A stretch of 64,000 bases of DNA from DASXVX01 sp036504075. Its GTDB lineage: Bacteria > Bacillota > Sulfobacillia > Symbiobacteriales > Symbiobacteriaceae. The stretch is from assembly GCA_036504075.1 (NCBI GenBank), contig DASXVX010000057.1, positions 96,716-160,715 on the forward strand, in the 5' to 3' direction. This document shows positions 1-8,758 of the stretch, one piece after another (the first letter of the stretch is position 1; every line of letters starts with the position of its first letter). The notes under the pieces are model-generated. The model did no database searches. It was not told the origin of the DNA and saw nothing but the letters and a program-made list of their open reading frames with translations. The translations under genes and the position numbers were made by a program.

Positions 1-590
1 GCAGCGGCATCCGCGTGCTACTGGAGCTACAAGAGGACTTTCAGGTTGTTGCTGAAGCGATGGATGGCCGGGATGCAGTCCGAAAAGCGCTGGAGACCCG
101 GCCTGACATCGTGCTGATGGATATCTCCATGCCCGGCATGGACGGGCTGGCGGCCTGCGGTGAGATCAAGTCCGCTCGGCCTGACACCCGGATCATTCTG
201 CTCACCCAGTATGAGAACCGGGAGTATATTCTCCCGGCCACCAAGTTGGGCGCCTCCGGGTACGTGTTGAAGCGGGCAGCGGCCGACGAACTGGTCAACG
301 CTATTCGCGTCGTTCACTCCGGCCGTGCATTCGTGGACCCGGCGGTGGCCCAGGTGATGATGGAGGAACTGCGCACGCCGTCGCACACGGGTGTGGCCAG
401 CCTTACCGAGCGGGAGCGCGAGGTCATGGTGCTCATGGCTCGCGGCAAGACCAACCAGGAAATCGCCACCGCACTGGGCATGAGCGTCAAAACCGTCGAC
501 TTTCATCGCGCCAACCTCATGCAGAAGCTGGGCCTTCAGTCCAGGGCGGACGTAGTTCGTTTGGCTGTCAAACAGGGTATTGTGGACTAG
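1..590 (+). CDS. NarL/LuxR-family response regulator, 5' end cut by the window edge
   Basis: The gene is already open at the first full codon (position 3), so its start and first phospho-acceptor acidic residues lie outside the window. What remains is the receiver domain, with the phospho-acceptor Asp in LMDISMPGMDG and the conserved Lys in YVLKRA, followed by a LuxR-type helix-turn-helix (LTEREREVMVLMARGKTNQE). It would activate or repress transcription after phosphorylation by a kinase, presumably encoded just upstream. It sits directly before the first Mo-enzyme module, in the same relative position as the second NarL-type regulator before the second module, so control of the 739-6257 operon is a reasonable inference. 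Confidence 0.9.
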   Translation, partial: SGIRVLLELQEDFQVVAEAMDGRDAVRKALETRPDIVLMDISMPGMDGLAACGEIKSARPDTRIILLTQYENREYILPATKLGASGYVLKRAAADELVNAIRVVHSGRAFVDPAVAQVMMEELRTPSHTGVASLTEREREVMVLMARGKTNQEIATALGMSVKTVDFHRANLMQKLGLQSRADVVRLAVKQGIVD

Positions 591-643
591 CCGTACCCAG
601 AGATTCTCCGGGGTCAAATCCAGGAAGTCCGGCCCCTGCCTTT

Positions 644-678
644 AGGAGGCCCCTCAGTTACTGAGGGGCCTCCTTTGC
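644..678 (+). terminator. Intrinsic terminator after the response regulator
   Basis: Perfect 14-bp stem (644-657 with 661-674) and a 3-nt loop, followed by TTGCTG. It lies between the regulator and the module at 739, so the module very likely has its own promoter in 675-735. I could not identify convincing -35/-10 boxes there. Confidence 0.75.
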
Positions 679-738
679 TGTACCGTGTAGAAGAGGTTCC
701 CTGCACCAATCATCCGTTCATGAAGGAGAGGGTGACAT

Positions 739-1626
739 ATGGAGAACGAGAAGGGCGGCTACGAGGCCGGACGCCGGGAGATCCTGGCGAAAGCCTTCGC
801 CGCGGCGCTGACTGGTCTGGCGGCTGGCGCGGTCGTGGCCGGAAGCGGCGCGCTGGACACCGTCGCCGAAGCGCTGTCCAACGAGCCTACGCTAGTGCCA
901 ATCCCGAATTTGCCCCCTGCCGCAGCCGGCGAGAACCAGATTCTGCGGATGATGAACGACCTCCGGCGGGCGCTTGCCAAGCCTATGGAGAAGCGGCACT
1001 GGGGCATGGTGATCGACCTGCGCAAGTGTGTCGGCTGCCAGGCCTGTACCGTGTCCTGCATCACCGAGAACAAGTTGCCCCCAGGTGTTGTCTACCGCCC
1101 GGTCATTACGGAAGAGAAAGGCCAGTTCCCCCACGTCGCCAAGACCTTCACCCCCCGGCCCTGCATGCACTGTGCGGAGCCGTCCTGTGTGCCGGTCTGC
1201 CCGGTCGGCGCCACGTTCAAGCGCCCCGACGGGATCGTCGCCATCGACTACGCGGCTTGCATCGGCTGCCGGTACTGCATCACCGCCTGCCCATACAACG
1301 CCCGGACTTTCGACTTCGGGGAGTTCAACGATGAAGGCGGCGAGATTCCGGCCTACGACAAGGTGGCATCCAAGGAGTATGGCGGCAGTTGGTCCCGGGC
1401 AGGCGATGCCTCTCCGGTCGGTAACGCCCGCAAGTGCACCTTCTGCGTCCACCGGATCGAGCAGGGCGAACTGCCGGCCTGTACCGTTTCCTGCATGGGG
1501 CGGGCCACCTACTTCGGCGATCTCAACGATCCGGAGAGCCTCATTCACGAACTGGTTGGCAAAGCCAATGCCACCCGCCTGAAGGAATCGGCCGGGACGA
1601 AGCCTGTCGTTTATTACTTGCAGTAG
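739..1626 (+). CDS. Periplasmic 4x[4Fe-4S] ferredoxin subunit of Mo oxidoreductase, module 1 (PsrB/NrfC/TtrB type)
   Basis: Electron-transfer subunit expected to carry electrons between the NrfD-type membrane subunit and the catalytic Mo subunit. It has 295 residues with sixteen cysteines in four groups: C97/100/103/107, C142/145/150/154, C174/177/180/184 and C233/236/248/252. This is the usual pattern for four [4Fe-4S] clusters in this family. The N-terminus has a twin-arginine-like stretch (GRREILAKAF) before a hydrophobic Ala/Gly-rich segment, so Tat export is likely. The start is chosen from GAAGGAGAG ten bases upstream. It is the first gene of the B-C-A-chaperone operon. The family covers polysulfide, thiosulfate, tetrathionate, selenate and arsenate reductases, and the sequence does not decide between them. 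Confidence 0.9.
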   Translation: MENEKGGYEAGRREILAKAFAAALTGLAAGAVVAGSGALDTVAEALSNEPTLVPIPNLPPAAAGENQILRMMNDLRRALAKPMEKRHWGMVIDLRKCVGCQACTVSCITENKLPPGVVYRPVITEEKGQFPHVAKTFTPRPCMHCAEPSCVPVCPVGATFKRPDGIVAIDYAACIGCRYCITACPYNARTFDFGEFNDEGGEIPAYDKVASKEYGGSWSRAGDASPVGNARKCTFCVHRIEQGELPACTVSCMGRATYFGDLNDPESLIHELVGKANATRLKESAGTKPVVYYLQ

Positions 1627-1641
1627 GAGGAGGGAAGACGG

Positions 1642-2781
1642 ATGCGCTCGATCACTCGTACCGTGCTCGCCGTGATTTGGGCCGTCGCCTTGTTGGCAGG
1701 CGGCTACGCAATCGTGCTCCGACTGACCCAGGGCCACCGGCCCGCCGCCTACGGCAGCTATGTCGTCTGGGGTCTTGGCGTCGCCCAGTACATCTACTTC
1801 GTCGGCATCTCGGCCGGCGCGTACCTGCTTTCGACCCTGTACTATGCCTTCGGCGTCAAGAAGCTGGAAGCCGTGGCCCGGCCGGCTCTGCTGGTTGCCT
1901 GCGTGGGCCTGGCCGCCGGCCTGTTCTCCATCTGGGTGGACCTCGGCAAGATGGGCCGGGTCTTCTCGGTCTTCTTCCGGCCTAACTTCCAGTCCATGAT
2001 GGCCTGGATGATCTGGCTCTACACCGCCTACGGCGTTCTCCTGATCATCACCGGCTACCTGGCGCTCAAGGGAGACCGCCGGGTCCGCACCGCCGCCATT
2101 ATTGGCGTGCCGCTGGTGGTCAGCTTCAGTGGGGGCGTCGGCGCCCTGTTTGCCACCCTCGAAGCCCGTCCGCTCTGGAACACGTCCCTCTATCCGGTCT
2201 TCTTTATCCTGGGTGCCCTGCTGAGTGCCGCCGGGCTCCTGATGCTACTGCTGGCCCTGCAGGACCGGGAGACTCCGGCCGTTGCCGAGGCCCTGGCCGT
2301 TCTGGGCAAGAGCGTGCTGCTGCTGCTGGCGCTGGACGTCCTCCTGGAGTGGGCCGAGTACTCCGTGGGACTCTGGTACGGCGTCGGCGGTGAGCAGGCC
2401 GCACTCAAGGAGATTCTCTTCGGCTCCTATTGGTGGGTCTTCTGGGTCGTGCACCTGCTGCTGGGCGTGGCCGTTCCGGCCCTCCTGCTGTTCCGGGGCT
2501 CACAGAACCGCACCAACCAAGCTATCGCCGGGTTCCTGGTCGTGGCCACCTACCTGGCCGTCCGCCTCAACCTGGTCATTCCCGGTCTCGTGACGCCGGA
2601 ACTGAAGGGGCTTGAGACTTCGTACACCGGCACCCGCCTGGTCTTTACGTACAGCCCGTCGCTGTTTGAGTGGGGCATCTTCGCCTTTGCGGCAGCCGTC
2701 GCCGTTGGGCTCATCTGGGTCGGGTACCGCTACCTGCCCGTCACCACATCCGGCAGCCGGAAGGAGGAGAAGACAGCATGA
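1642..2781 (+). CDS. NrfD/PsrC-family quinol-interacting membrane subunit, module 1
   Basis: Polytopic membrane protein of 379 residues with roughly nine or ten hydrophobic segments. The N-terminal half carries the NrfD hallmark region (WGLGVAQYIYFVGISAGAY). In this family it exchanges electrons with the membrane quinone pool and passes them to or from the ferredoxin subunit. It follows the ferredoxin gene by 15 bases with a GGAGGAGGG site, and its stop overlaps the start of the catalytic gene as ATGA, so the two are translationally coupled. Confidence 0.92.
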   Translation: MRSITRTVLAVIWAVALLAGGYAIVLRLTQGHRPAAYGSYVVWGLGVAQYIYFVGISAGAYLLSTLYYAFGVKKLEAVARPALLVACVGLAAGLFSIWVDLGKMGRVFSVFFRPNFQSMMAWMIWLYTAYGVLLIITGYLALKGDRRVRTAAIIGVPLVVSFSGGVGALFATLEARPLWNTSLYPVFFILGALLSAAGLLMLLLALQDRETPAVAEALAVLGKSVLLLLALDVLLEWAEYSVGLWYGVGGEQAALKEILFGSYWWVFWVVHLLLGVAVPALLLFRGSQNRTNQAIAGFLVVATYLAVRLNLVIPGLVTPELKGLETSYTGTRLVFTYSPSLFEWGIFAFAAAVAVGLIWVGYRYLPVTTSGSRKEEKTA

Positions 2782-5579
2782 ATTTCACGGAACTCCTGGA
2801 GCTTGGCATTTCCCGCCGCAGTTTCCTGAAGGTGACCGGCGTCACCGCCGGAGCGGGGGCGCTGGGCTCGGCAGGCCTCACCGCCCTCAAGCAGGCGTCC
2901 GCGGGAGGCAAGGGCCCGGAGGAGAAGGCGGTGACCACCGCCTGTGTCATGTGCCCGTCGGAGTGTGGCCTCAAGGTCAACCTGTCGGACGGCGTGGTCT
3001 CGGCGATCTACGGCAACCCCTACGTGCCGTTTAACAACGGCGTGGTCTGCGCCAAGGGCGCTTCCGGCGCTCAGATGGTCTACTCGCCTTACCGGATCAA
3101 GTACCCGATGCTGCGGGTGGGCGAGCGTGGTGAAGGCAAGTTCAAGCGCATCTCCTGGGACGAGGCGTTCGACCTCCTGGGCAAGAAGCTCACGGACATC
3201 AAGAAGCAGTATGGCCCTGAGTCCGTCATCATGGACGCAGGCGATGTGACTGACCGCGACAACTACTATCGGCTCTTCTTCGCCTTCGGCACCCCGCACT
3301 GCACGGAGCACGGCGCCATCTGCGATACGCCCCGGCGCCACGGGCCGAAGCTGATGTTTGGCGGGAAGCGCATTGAGCCGGACATCATGCGGCCACTGCT
3401 GCTCCGCCAGCCGGACGGGTCGCTGAAGAACGACTACTCCTACAAGTCGAAGCTGATCATCTACGTCGGCTGGAACCCGTTTACCGCCACCCGCATCAAC
3501 TACGAATCCCGGGGCACGGTGGAGGCCAAGCTGAACGGGGCGAAGATCGTCGTCGTCGACCCGGCGCTCACCAATACCGCCTCGAAGGCCGATACCTGGC
3601 TGCCCATCCGACCGGGCACCGACCCGGACCTCTTCGCGGCGATTCTGCGCTACATCCTGGAGAACGATAAGCAGGCCGATCCCAACCGCAAGTACATCGA
3701 CTGGTCCTTCAAGGATTGGAGCGTCGGCTGGGACGAGTTTGAAGCAGCGTTCCGCTCCTGGTGGGCCAAGACCGACCCGGTCAACGGCAAGTCGTACTTC
3801 AGCCTGGACTGGGCGGCAGGCCGCTGCGGGCTGAAGCCGGAGCAGATTGCCGACCTGGCCCACCAGTTCGGCAGCACCAAGCCGGCGGCCCTCATCTGGG
3901 GCATGAACGGCACCGGCCACCACTACAACGGTTATGTGGCATCTATCATTGGCACGGCGCTCAACGTGATTACCGGCAACTTCGACGTGCCCGGCGGTGC
4001 CATTGACACCGAGCTGACCAAGTCCAGCAAGGGCGGCAACGCCACCGGCAAGCAATTCCTCAAGCGGACCGTCAAGCGCACGGTGAACGGCAAGGAGATC
4101 GAGGGTACTCAGGATCAGCTCCATCTGGATTACTACGGTGATTGGCCGTCCGCCTGGGACGACGTGGTCGGCGATTATCCGCGGCGGTTTGAGGAGGGCG
4201 TCACGCTCCGGTACGGCCCCTTCAAGGGACACAAGTACCCGATCAAGGCGTTCTTCATGCGGACGGGCAACCCGGTCATTACCGGCTCGGAGACCACCAC
4301 CTGGCAGAAGGCGCTGACCGCCAAGGATGACAAGGGCAACTACAAGGTGGACATGACCGTCTACATCGACACTCCGTTCCTGGAGAGCGGGATGTACGCT
4401 GACCTGGTGCTGCCTGAAGCGAGCTACCTGGAGCGTATCAGCCTTTCGGACATCTACCCGTCGCACCCGGTGCTCTACATGCGTGATAAGGTCCTGCCGG
4501 CTTCCCTGCACGAGTCCAAGACGCCGTTCGAGATCATGATCGGCATCGCTCAGGCATTGGTAAAGAATGGCGACACCGATGTGAAGGCGGCGGACTTCTG
4601 GGACAAGTACAAGACCGAGGATGATTTCTGGGACGAGGCGATGGCACCCGCACCGGCGATGAAGAACGTCGGCACGCCGCTGCCCTATCCGCAGTACCCG
4701 GTGGGTTACAAGATCACCGGCACGCCTGACTCTCTGGAAGCCGGGCGGGTCACGATCGACGACAAGACCAAGGAAGTCAAGGGCGAACTGGTCACCGCCA
4801 AGTGGATGCGGGAGCACAACGGGGTGGCCGTCTGGCCGATGGCCTACCTGCGCTACCGGCATGACAGCGGCGGCATCCTGGGCACGTCCTCGAAGAAGAT
4901 CGAGTTCAAGTTCGCTCGCTACGACGGCTACAACAAGCTTATCGCCGACGCGGGTGTCACCCCGCCGGCGCTGAAGAATGCCGGCTTCGACAAGTATCCG
5001 CCCACCTTCTACTGGTTCGAGACCGTGTGGAACCCTTACACCAATCCGGCGTTTGCCAAGTATAAGGATGAGTTCCCGTTCCAGGTGATTTGCGGGCGGG
5101 TACATCATGCGATGTCGGGGACGCAAATGATCGACTACCTGGGCCGGATCAATTCCGAAGGGCTCTGGATGCCGCTGGGCGAGGCGAAGGAGTTCCAGGA
5201 AGTCGCCATGGGCGCTACCGGCGCTGAGAGCGTGGGCCGCAAGCGGAAGATTCCGGCCGGAACCTGGTCGATCGGTGTTATCCAAATGAATGCCGGCGAC
5301 GCCGCCAAGCTAGGGCTGGCCACTGGGGACCTGGTGGTATTGGAAAACCCGCTGGGCAAGAGCGTCAAGGGCCGCATCAATGCCACGGAAACCATCCGGC
5401 CGGGCGTCCTCCGCATGGGCATGGGCACCGGCGGCCGCTTCAGCCCGGGCCTTGGCAAAACGACAGCCTTTAAGGACACCACCCCGAACCATAATCTGCT
5501 GATCGACCCGAAGGCCCACTCCCCCATCATGGGCATGCCCTGTTACGCAGACATGGTCGTCAAGATCCGGAAGGCATAG
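2778..5579 (+). CDS. Tat-exported molybdopterin oxidoreductase catalytic subunit, module 1 (PsrA/PhsA/TtrA-like)
   Basis: Catalytic subunit of 933 residues binding Mo-bis-MGD. The start at 2778 is chosen over an upstream in-frame start because it overlaps the preceding stop (ATGA), follows GGAGGAG, and places the Tat motif SRRSFLK at residues 12-18. The N-terminal cluster motif is complete: C56, C59, C63 and C91, fitting one [4Fe-4S]. The probable Mo ligand is C182 in HGAICDTPRR; this points to the Cys-ligated branch (polysulfide, thiosulfate, arsenate, tetrathionate enzymes) rather than Ser-ligated DMSO reductase or Asp-ligated NarG. A C-terminal Asp-decarboxylase-like domain for the cofactor dinucleotide is visible from about residue 770. 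Substrate and direction are unknown; proximity to arsDA makes arsenic oxyanions worth testing. Confidence 0.9.
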   Translation: MNFTELLELGISRRSFLKVTGVTAGAGALGSAGLTALKQASAGGKGPEEKAVTTACVMCPSECGLKVNLSDGVVSAIYGNPYVPFNNGVVCAKGASGAQMVYSPYRIKYPMLRVGERGEGKFKRISWDEAFDLLGKKLTDIKKQYGPESVIMDAGDVTDRDNYYRLFFAFGTPHCTEHGAICDTPRRHGPKLMFGGKRIEPDIMRPLLLRQPDGSLKNDYSYKSKLIIYVGWNPFTATRINYESRGTVEAKLNGAKIVVVDPALTNTASKADTWLPIRPGTDPDLFAAILRYILENDKQADPNRKYIDWSFKDWSVGWDEFEAAFRSWWAKTDPVNGKSYFSLDWAAGRCGLKPEQIADLAHQFGSTKPAALIWGMNGTGHHYNGYVASIIGTALNVITGNFDVPGGAIDTELTKSSKGGNATGKQFLKRTVKRTVNGKEIEGTQDQLHLDYYGDWPSAWDDVVGDYPRRFEEGVTLRYGPFKGHKYPIKAFFMRTGNPVITGSETTTWQKALTAKDDKGNYKVDMTVYIDTPFLESGMYADLVLPEASYLERISLSDIYPSHPVLYMRDKVLPASLHESKTPFEIMIGIAQALVKNGDTDVKAADFWDKYKTEDDFWDEAMAPAPAMKNVGTPLPYPQYPVGYKITGTPDSLEAGRVTIDDKTKEVKGELVTAKWMREHNGVAVWPMAYLRYRHDSGGILGTSSKKIEFKFARYDGYNKLIADAGVTPPALKNAGFDKYPPTFYWFETVWNPYTNPAFAKYKDEFPFQVICGRVHHAMSGTQMIDYLGRINSEGLWMPLGEAKEFQEVAMGATGAESVGRKRKIPAGTWSIGVIQMNAGDAAKLGLATGDLVVLENPLGKSVKGRINATETIRPGVLRMGMGTGGRFSPGLGKTTAFKDTTPNHNLLIDPKAHSPIMGMPCYADMVVKIRKA

Positions 5580-5591
5580 GAGGAAACCACG

Positions 5592-6257
5592 ATGCTAGAA
5601 CTGCTGGGGTCCAGAGCCCAGGTGTACCGGCTGTTGCGGGACGCTTTCAGCTATCCGCTCTCTCAGGCGGTGCTCACGCAACTGGACGCCCTGCAGCCGG
5701 ATGACGGTGTCGCGCCGGAACTCCGCGAACCGCTGCTGGTCCTGCAGGGGGTTCTTCACGGCCCCCTCCAGGGGCCAGAGTTGGTCGAGCACCTGAACCT
5801 GGAGTACTCCCGGTTGATCGTAGGTCCCGGGTTGCCCCCGGCGCCACCCTTCGGCTCCTATTACCGGGATGCCGGGCACACTCTGTTTGGGCCGGAGACG
5901 CAGGCCGTGGCGCGGGCGTATCGTCAAGCGGGCTTCGAGCCGGGTGACCCGGGAACGCCGGCCGATCACATCGTGCTCGAACTGGATTTCATGGCCGCTC
6001 TGGCCGACAGTTTTTTGGTGACCGTTACCGACCATCGTGAGGCTGAAGCGGTAGCGGTCCTGGATACGCAGCGGGGCTTTCTTCAAAACCACCTCCTGCC
6101 GTTGGGGGAGCGGTTTTCCGAAAGCCTTGCGCATGCCACTTCCCAGCCGTTCTTTACCGGGGTAGCGTCGCTGCTTTACAACTACTTGACTCTGGATCTC
6201 GCCCTGCTTGGGGAGATTCAGAATCGGCTTGGAGCACGCAGTTACAGCCGCACTTGA
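5592..6257 (+). CDS. TorD/DmsD-family Mo-enzyme maturation chaperone, module 1
   Basis: Cytoplasmic chaperone of 221 residues expected to hold the catalytic subunit, protect its Tat signal and help cofactor insertion. Family features are LEYSRLIVGPG near residue 75, the following aromatic patch (PFGSYYRD), and PADHIVLELDFMA near residue 120. It begins 12 bases after the catalytic gene with GGAGG before the ATG and closes the operon. It is divergent from the module 2 chaperone (17341-18021), so each probably serves its own enzyme. Confidence 0.87.
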   Translation: MLELLGSRAQVYRLLRDAFSYPLSQAVLTQLDALQPDDGVAPELREPLLVLQGVLHGPLQGPELVEHLNLEYSRLIVGPGLPPAPPFGSYYRDAGHTLFGPETQAVARAYRQAGFEPGDPGTPADHIVLELDFMAALADSFLVTVTDHREAEAVAVLDTQRGFLQNHLLPLGERFSESLAHATSQPFFTGVASLLYNYLTLDLALLGEIQNRLGARSYSRT

Positions 6258-6289
6258 CGCTCCAGGCCGAGCAGGCGGCACCTGATCGG

Positions 6290-6350
6290 TTGACCAGTCT
6301 TGGAGTTGGTCAAACAGAAAGAGCCCTCACCTGTACGGTGTTGGGCTCTT
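6290..6350. terminator. Hairpin and bidirectional terminator between convergent operons
   Basis: A 7-bp inverted repeat (6290-6296 with 6307-6313) is followed by a stronger hairpin with AAGAGCCC (6319-6326) pairing to GGGCTCTT (6343-6350) and an inner CACC/GGTG pair. It separates the module 1 operon from the convergent arsA. Confidence 0.65.
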
Positions 6351-6381
6351 CTTCATGCGCAATAAGTTTCATCCGGAGCGG

Positions 6382-8136
6382 CTACGCCCGCAGGAACTGG
6401 ACCAGGCGGTCGGGGCCCACGGGTTCTTCCGGCTGCCAGGGCACCAGGGCACAGCGGGCAGGCGGTTCCCCGTGGACCCGCCGGATAAAGGGCAGCTCCT
6501 GAGCGGCCCGTCGCAGAAGCAAAGGGTCCGCGGTCCCGCTGGCGAGCAGACTCTGATTGATGACCCAACCGTACGGTTCAATCCCGGCCCGCCGCAAGTC
6601 GGCCTGCAGCCGTTCGGCTTCGTAGACCGGGGTAGCCTCCGGCAGCGTGACCAGCAGAATCCGCGTGTACGCCGGGTCACGCAGGCGAGGGAGCAGCCTG
6701 CGGACGGAGTCCGGGCTGTGGTCGGTCCGCTTGCTGACCTCGTGGTGATACGCCTCGGCTGCATCCAGCAGCAGAATCGTGTGGCCGGTCGGTGCCGTGT
6801 CCAGGATGACGAACCGGCCGGCACCCTGGTCGACCATCGCAGCGAACGCCCGGAACACGGCGATCTCTTCGGTGCACGGGGACCGCAAATCCTCCTCCAG
6901 CAGGGCTCTGCCGGCCGCATCCAGGTCCTGTCCGGCGGTGCGGAGCACTTCGGCCGAATAGGTCTGGACCTCGACTTTGGAATCGATCCGACTGACCTCC
7001 AGTCCCGGCACGGTCCCGCCTACGGTCGCGGCGAGATGGGCCGCGGGGTCGGTGGTCGAGAGGTGCACGCTGTGGCCACGCCGGGCGAGTTCAACGGCAA
7101 TCGCCGCGGCAACGGTGGTCTTGCCGACGCCACCTTTTCCCATGGTCATGATCACGCCGCTGCCCTGTTGGGAAAGGGCGTCAACCAGGTGAATCAAGGC
7201 GGGCGGCAGCGACGAGCGGGCGACGCTTGCCCGGCCGGCCGGTGCACCGGGTTCGGCCGGAGACAGCAGCGTGCGCAGCGCGTCGACACCGATCAAGGAT
7301 CTGGGGACCAGCGGGATTTCGGTTCGGGGAATGGACGCCAGCCGGGCGGGCATGTCGTCCAGCGCGGCACGGCTGCGTTCCGCCATGGCCCGGGCGATGG
7401 GATCACCGTCCCTCTGCGCGTGGAAGATGCCGTTCAGCAGCAGGCGCTGGTTCCGCACGCCCAGTTCGACCAGTTCCCGACCGGCGCGGTCCGCCTCGAC
7501 TAGTGCCGAGCGTTCCGGACGGCTGACCAGCAGCAACGTTGTCAGCGCCGGGTCGGACAGTGCCTGCACAGCAGCGAAGTAGAGGTCCCGCTGTGGCTGC
7601 AATCCCGCCAGCGGCCCCAGGCAGGAGGCGCCGTGCGTATTGGTATCGATGAAGCCCTGCCAGGCGCTTGGGAGGGAGAGGAGCCGCAGGGTATGACCGG
7701 TGGGCGCGGTGTCAAAGACCACGTGGTCAAAGTCCGCGGTGGCGCCCCGGTTGCCCAGCAGCCGGGCAAACTCGTCAAACGCTGCGATCTCCATGGTGCA
7801 GGCGCCGGAGAGCTGTTCTTCCATGCTGGCGACGGCGGCCTGGGGCAGAATGCCGCGATAGGGGCCGACCACTTGCTCCCGGTACGCGGCGGCAGCGGCC
7901 TCCGGGTCGAGGTTTGCCGCCTGCAGCCCGGGCACCCCGGGCACGGCCTGCGGCTTGGGCCCGAGGGTCACCTGCAGGACATCGTCCAGATTCGAAGCGG
8001 GGTCGGTACTGACCAGCAGCACCCGCTGTCCCCGGTCGGCCAGGGCGATGGCGGTGGCGCAGGAAAGCGACGTCTTGCCGACACCGCCCTTTCCGGTGAA
8101 GAACAGATACCGGGTTGCCTGCTCTGCAAAGGACAT
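6382..8136 (-). CDS. arsA: ArsA arsenite-stimulated ATPase (two-domain)
   Basis: Peripheral ATPase that energises As(III)/Sb(III) extrusion when bound to an ArsB or Acr3 pump. It has 584 residues in two homologous halves. P-loops are GKGGVGKT at 15-22 and 333-340, and each half has the ArsA signature DTAPTGHT. Cysteines corresponding to the three metalloid ligands of the E. coli enzyme are present: C113, C172 (in GASCLGPL) and C421. The start is placed at 8136, where GAGGTG lies seven bases upstream, rather than at 8166. It is last in the operon after arsD. No pump gene is present in this window. Confidence 0.93.
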   Translation of the reverse strand: MSFAEQATRYLFFTGKGGVGKTSLSCATAIALADRGQRVLLVSTDPASNLDDVLQVTLGPKPQAVPGVPGLQAANLDPEAAAAAYREQVVGPYRGILPQAAVASMEEQLSGACTMEIAAFDEFARLLGNRGATADFDHVVFDTAPTGHTLRLLSLPSAWQGFIDTNTHGASCLGPLAGLQPQRDLYFAAVQALSDPALTTLLLVSRPERSALVEADRAGRELVELGVRNQRLLLNGIFHAQRDGDPIARAMAERSRAALDDMPARLASIPRTEIPLVPRSLIGVDALRTLLSPAEPGAPAGRASVARSSLPPALIHLVDALSQQGSGVIMTMGKGGVGKTTVAAAIAVELARRGHSVHLSTTDPAAHLAATVGGTVPGLEVSRIDSKVEVQTYSAEVLRTAGQDLDAAGRALLEEDLRSPCTEEIAVFRAFAAMVDQGAGRFVILDTAPTGHTILLLDAAEAYHHEVSKRTDHSPDSVRRLLPRLRDPAYTRILLVTLPEATPVYEAERLQADLRRAGIEPYGWVINQSLLASGTADPLLLRRAAQELPFIRRVHGEPPARCALVPWQPEEPVGPDRLVQFLRA

Positions 8137-8167
8137 CTGGGTCACCTCGTTTGAACGACCATGCACC

Positions 8168-8752
8168 TTAACAGCAGCCCTTAGACTTGGTCACCGGCAA
8201 CTCTTCGCCGGGGCCCGCACTGGCGGAGGTGTTCAGGTAGCGGGTCGCCAATTGCAGCACAAGCTTGGCCGGCTGTTCTTTTACGGCCTGCGCCATCTGG
8301 ACGGCCAGCCACATGTCTGCTTTCGCGACGCCCAGCTTGTGCGCCCGGTCATAATGAGCCCGGAAGCATGGCTCACAATTGGCAGCGACGGCGGCGCCAA
8401 TGGCTACGAGTTCCGCCACCGCCGGGGTGAACAGCGAAGGCGCGGCGTCGTCTTCCAGTCCGAGGCGGGTGGCCAGTTCAGCCCGGGTTGGGTAAGCCCC
8501 CTCAAAGGCCATCTGACCGTCGATGACGACCAGTGGGAGGATGTCGATTCCCCGCTCGAGGGCCTCGCGCACCAGTCCGTTAGCGGTGAAGGCCTGAGGC
8601 TGCTGTGACAGGTTGTTCCGCTCCACCTCGACGCCATGCTCCTTGAGCCACTCCACATCCGCGGAAAAGCGGATCAGAACCGGGTCGACACTGGGACCGC
8701 AGACACCGGTAGCGCAGCACATGGCTGGTTCGAAAACCTGGACTTGCGACAC
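8168..8752 (-). CDS. arsD: ArsD arsenic metallochaperone fused to an AhpD-like CxxC domain
   Basis: Residues 1 to about 107 are ArsD: the vicinal thiols C12-C13 and C18, used to carry As(III) to ArsA, are all present, with the expected VLIRFSADVEWLK region. Residues about 110-172 form a second domain with CEPCFRAH (C126, C129, H133), matching the CxxCxxxH active-site pattern of the AhpD/carboxymuconolactone-decarboxylase fold. The chain ends in KGCC (C193-C194), a second vicinal pair like those at the end of longer ArsD proteins. It lies between the DGC-domain gene and arsA with gaps of 6 and 31 bases. ArsD delivery to ArsA is known for the family; a thiol-redox role for the extra domain is inference. 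Confidence 0.88.
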   Translation of the reverse strand: MSQVQVFEPAMCCATGVCGPSVDPVLIRFSADVEWLKEHGVEVERNNLSQQPQAFTANGLVREALERGIDILPLVVIDGQMAFEGAYPTRAELATRLGLEDDAAPSLFTPAVAELVAIGAAVAANCEPCFRAHYDRAHKLGVAKADMWLAVQMAQAVKEQPAKLVLQLATRYLNTSASAGPGEELPVTKSKGCC

Positions 8753-8758
8753 GGCAAA

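Noticed and set aside
2730..5285. An 851-codon open frame antisense to the module 1 catalytic gene
   Set aside because: Shadow of a high-GC gene; no ribosome site, no recognisable domain, and the plus strand has full family motifs.
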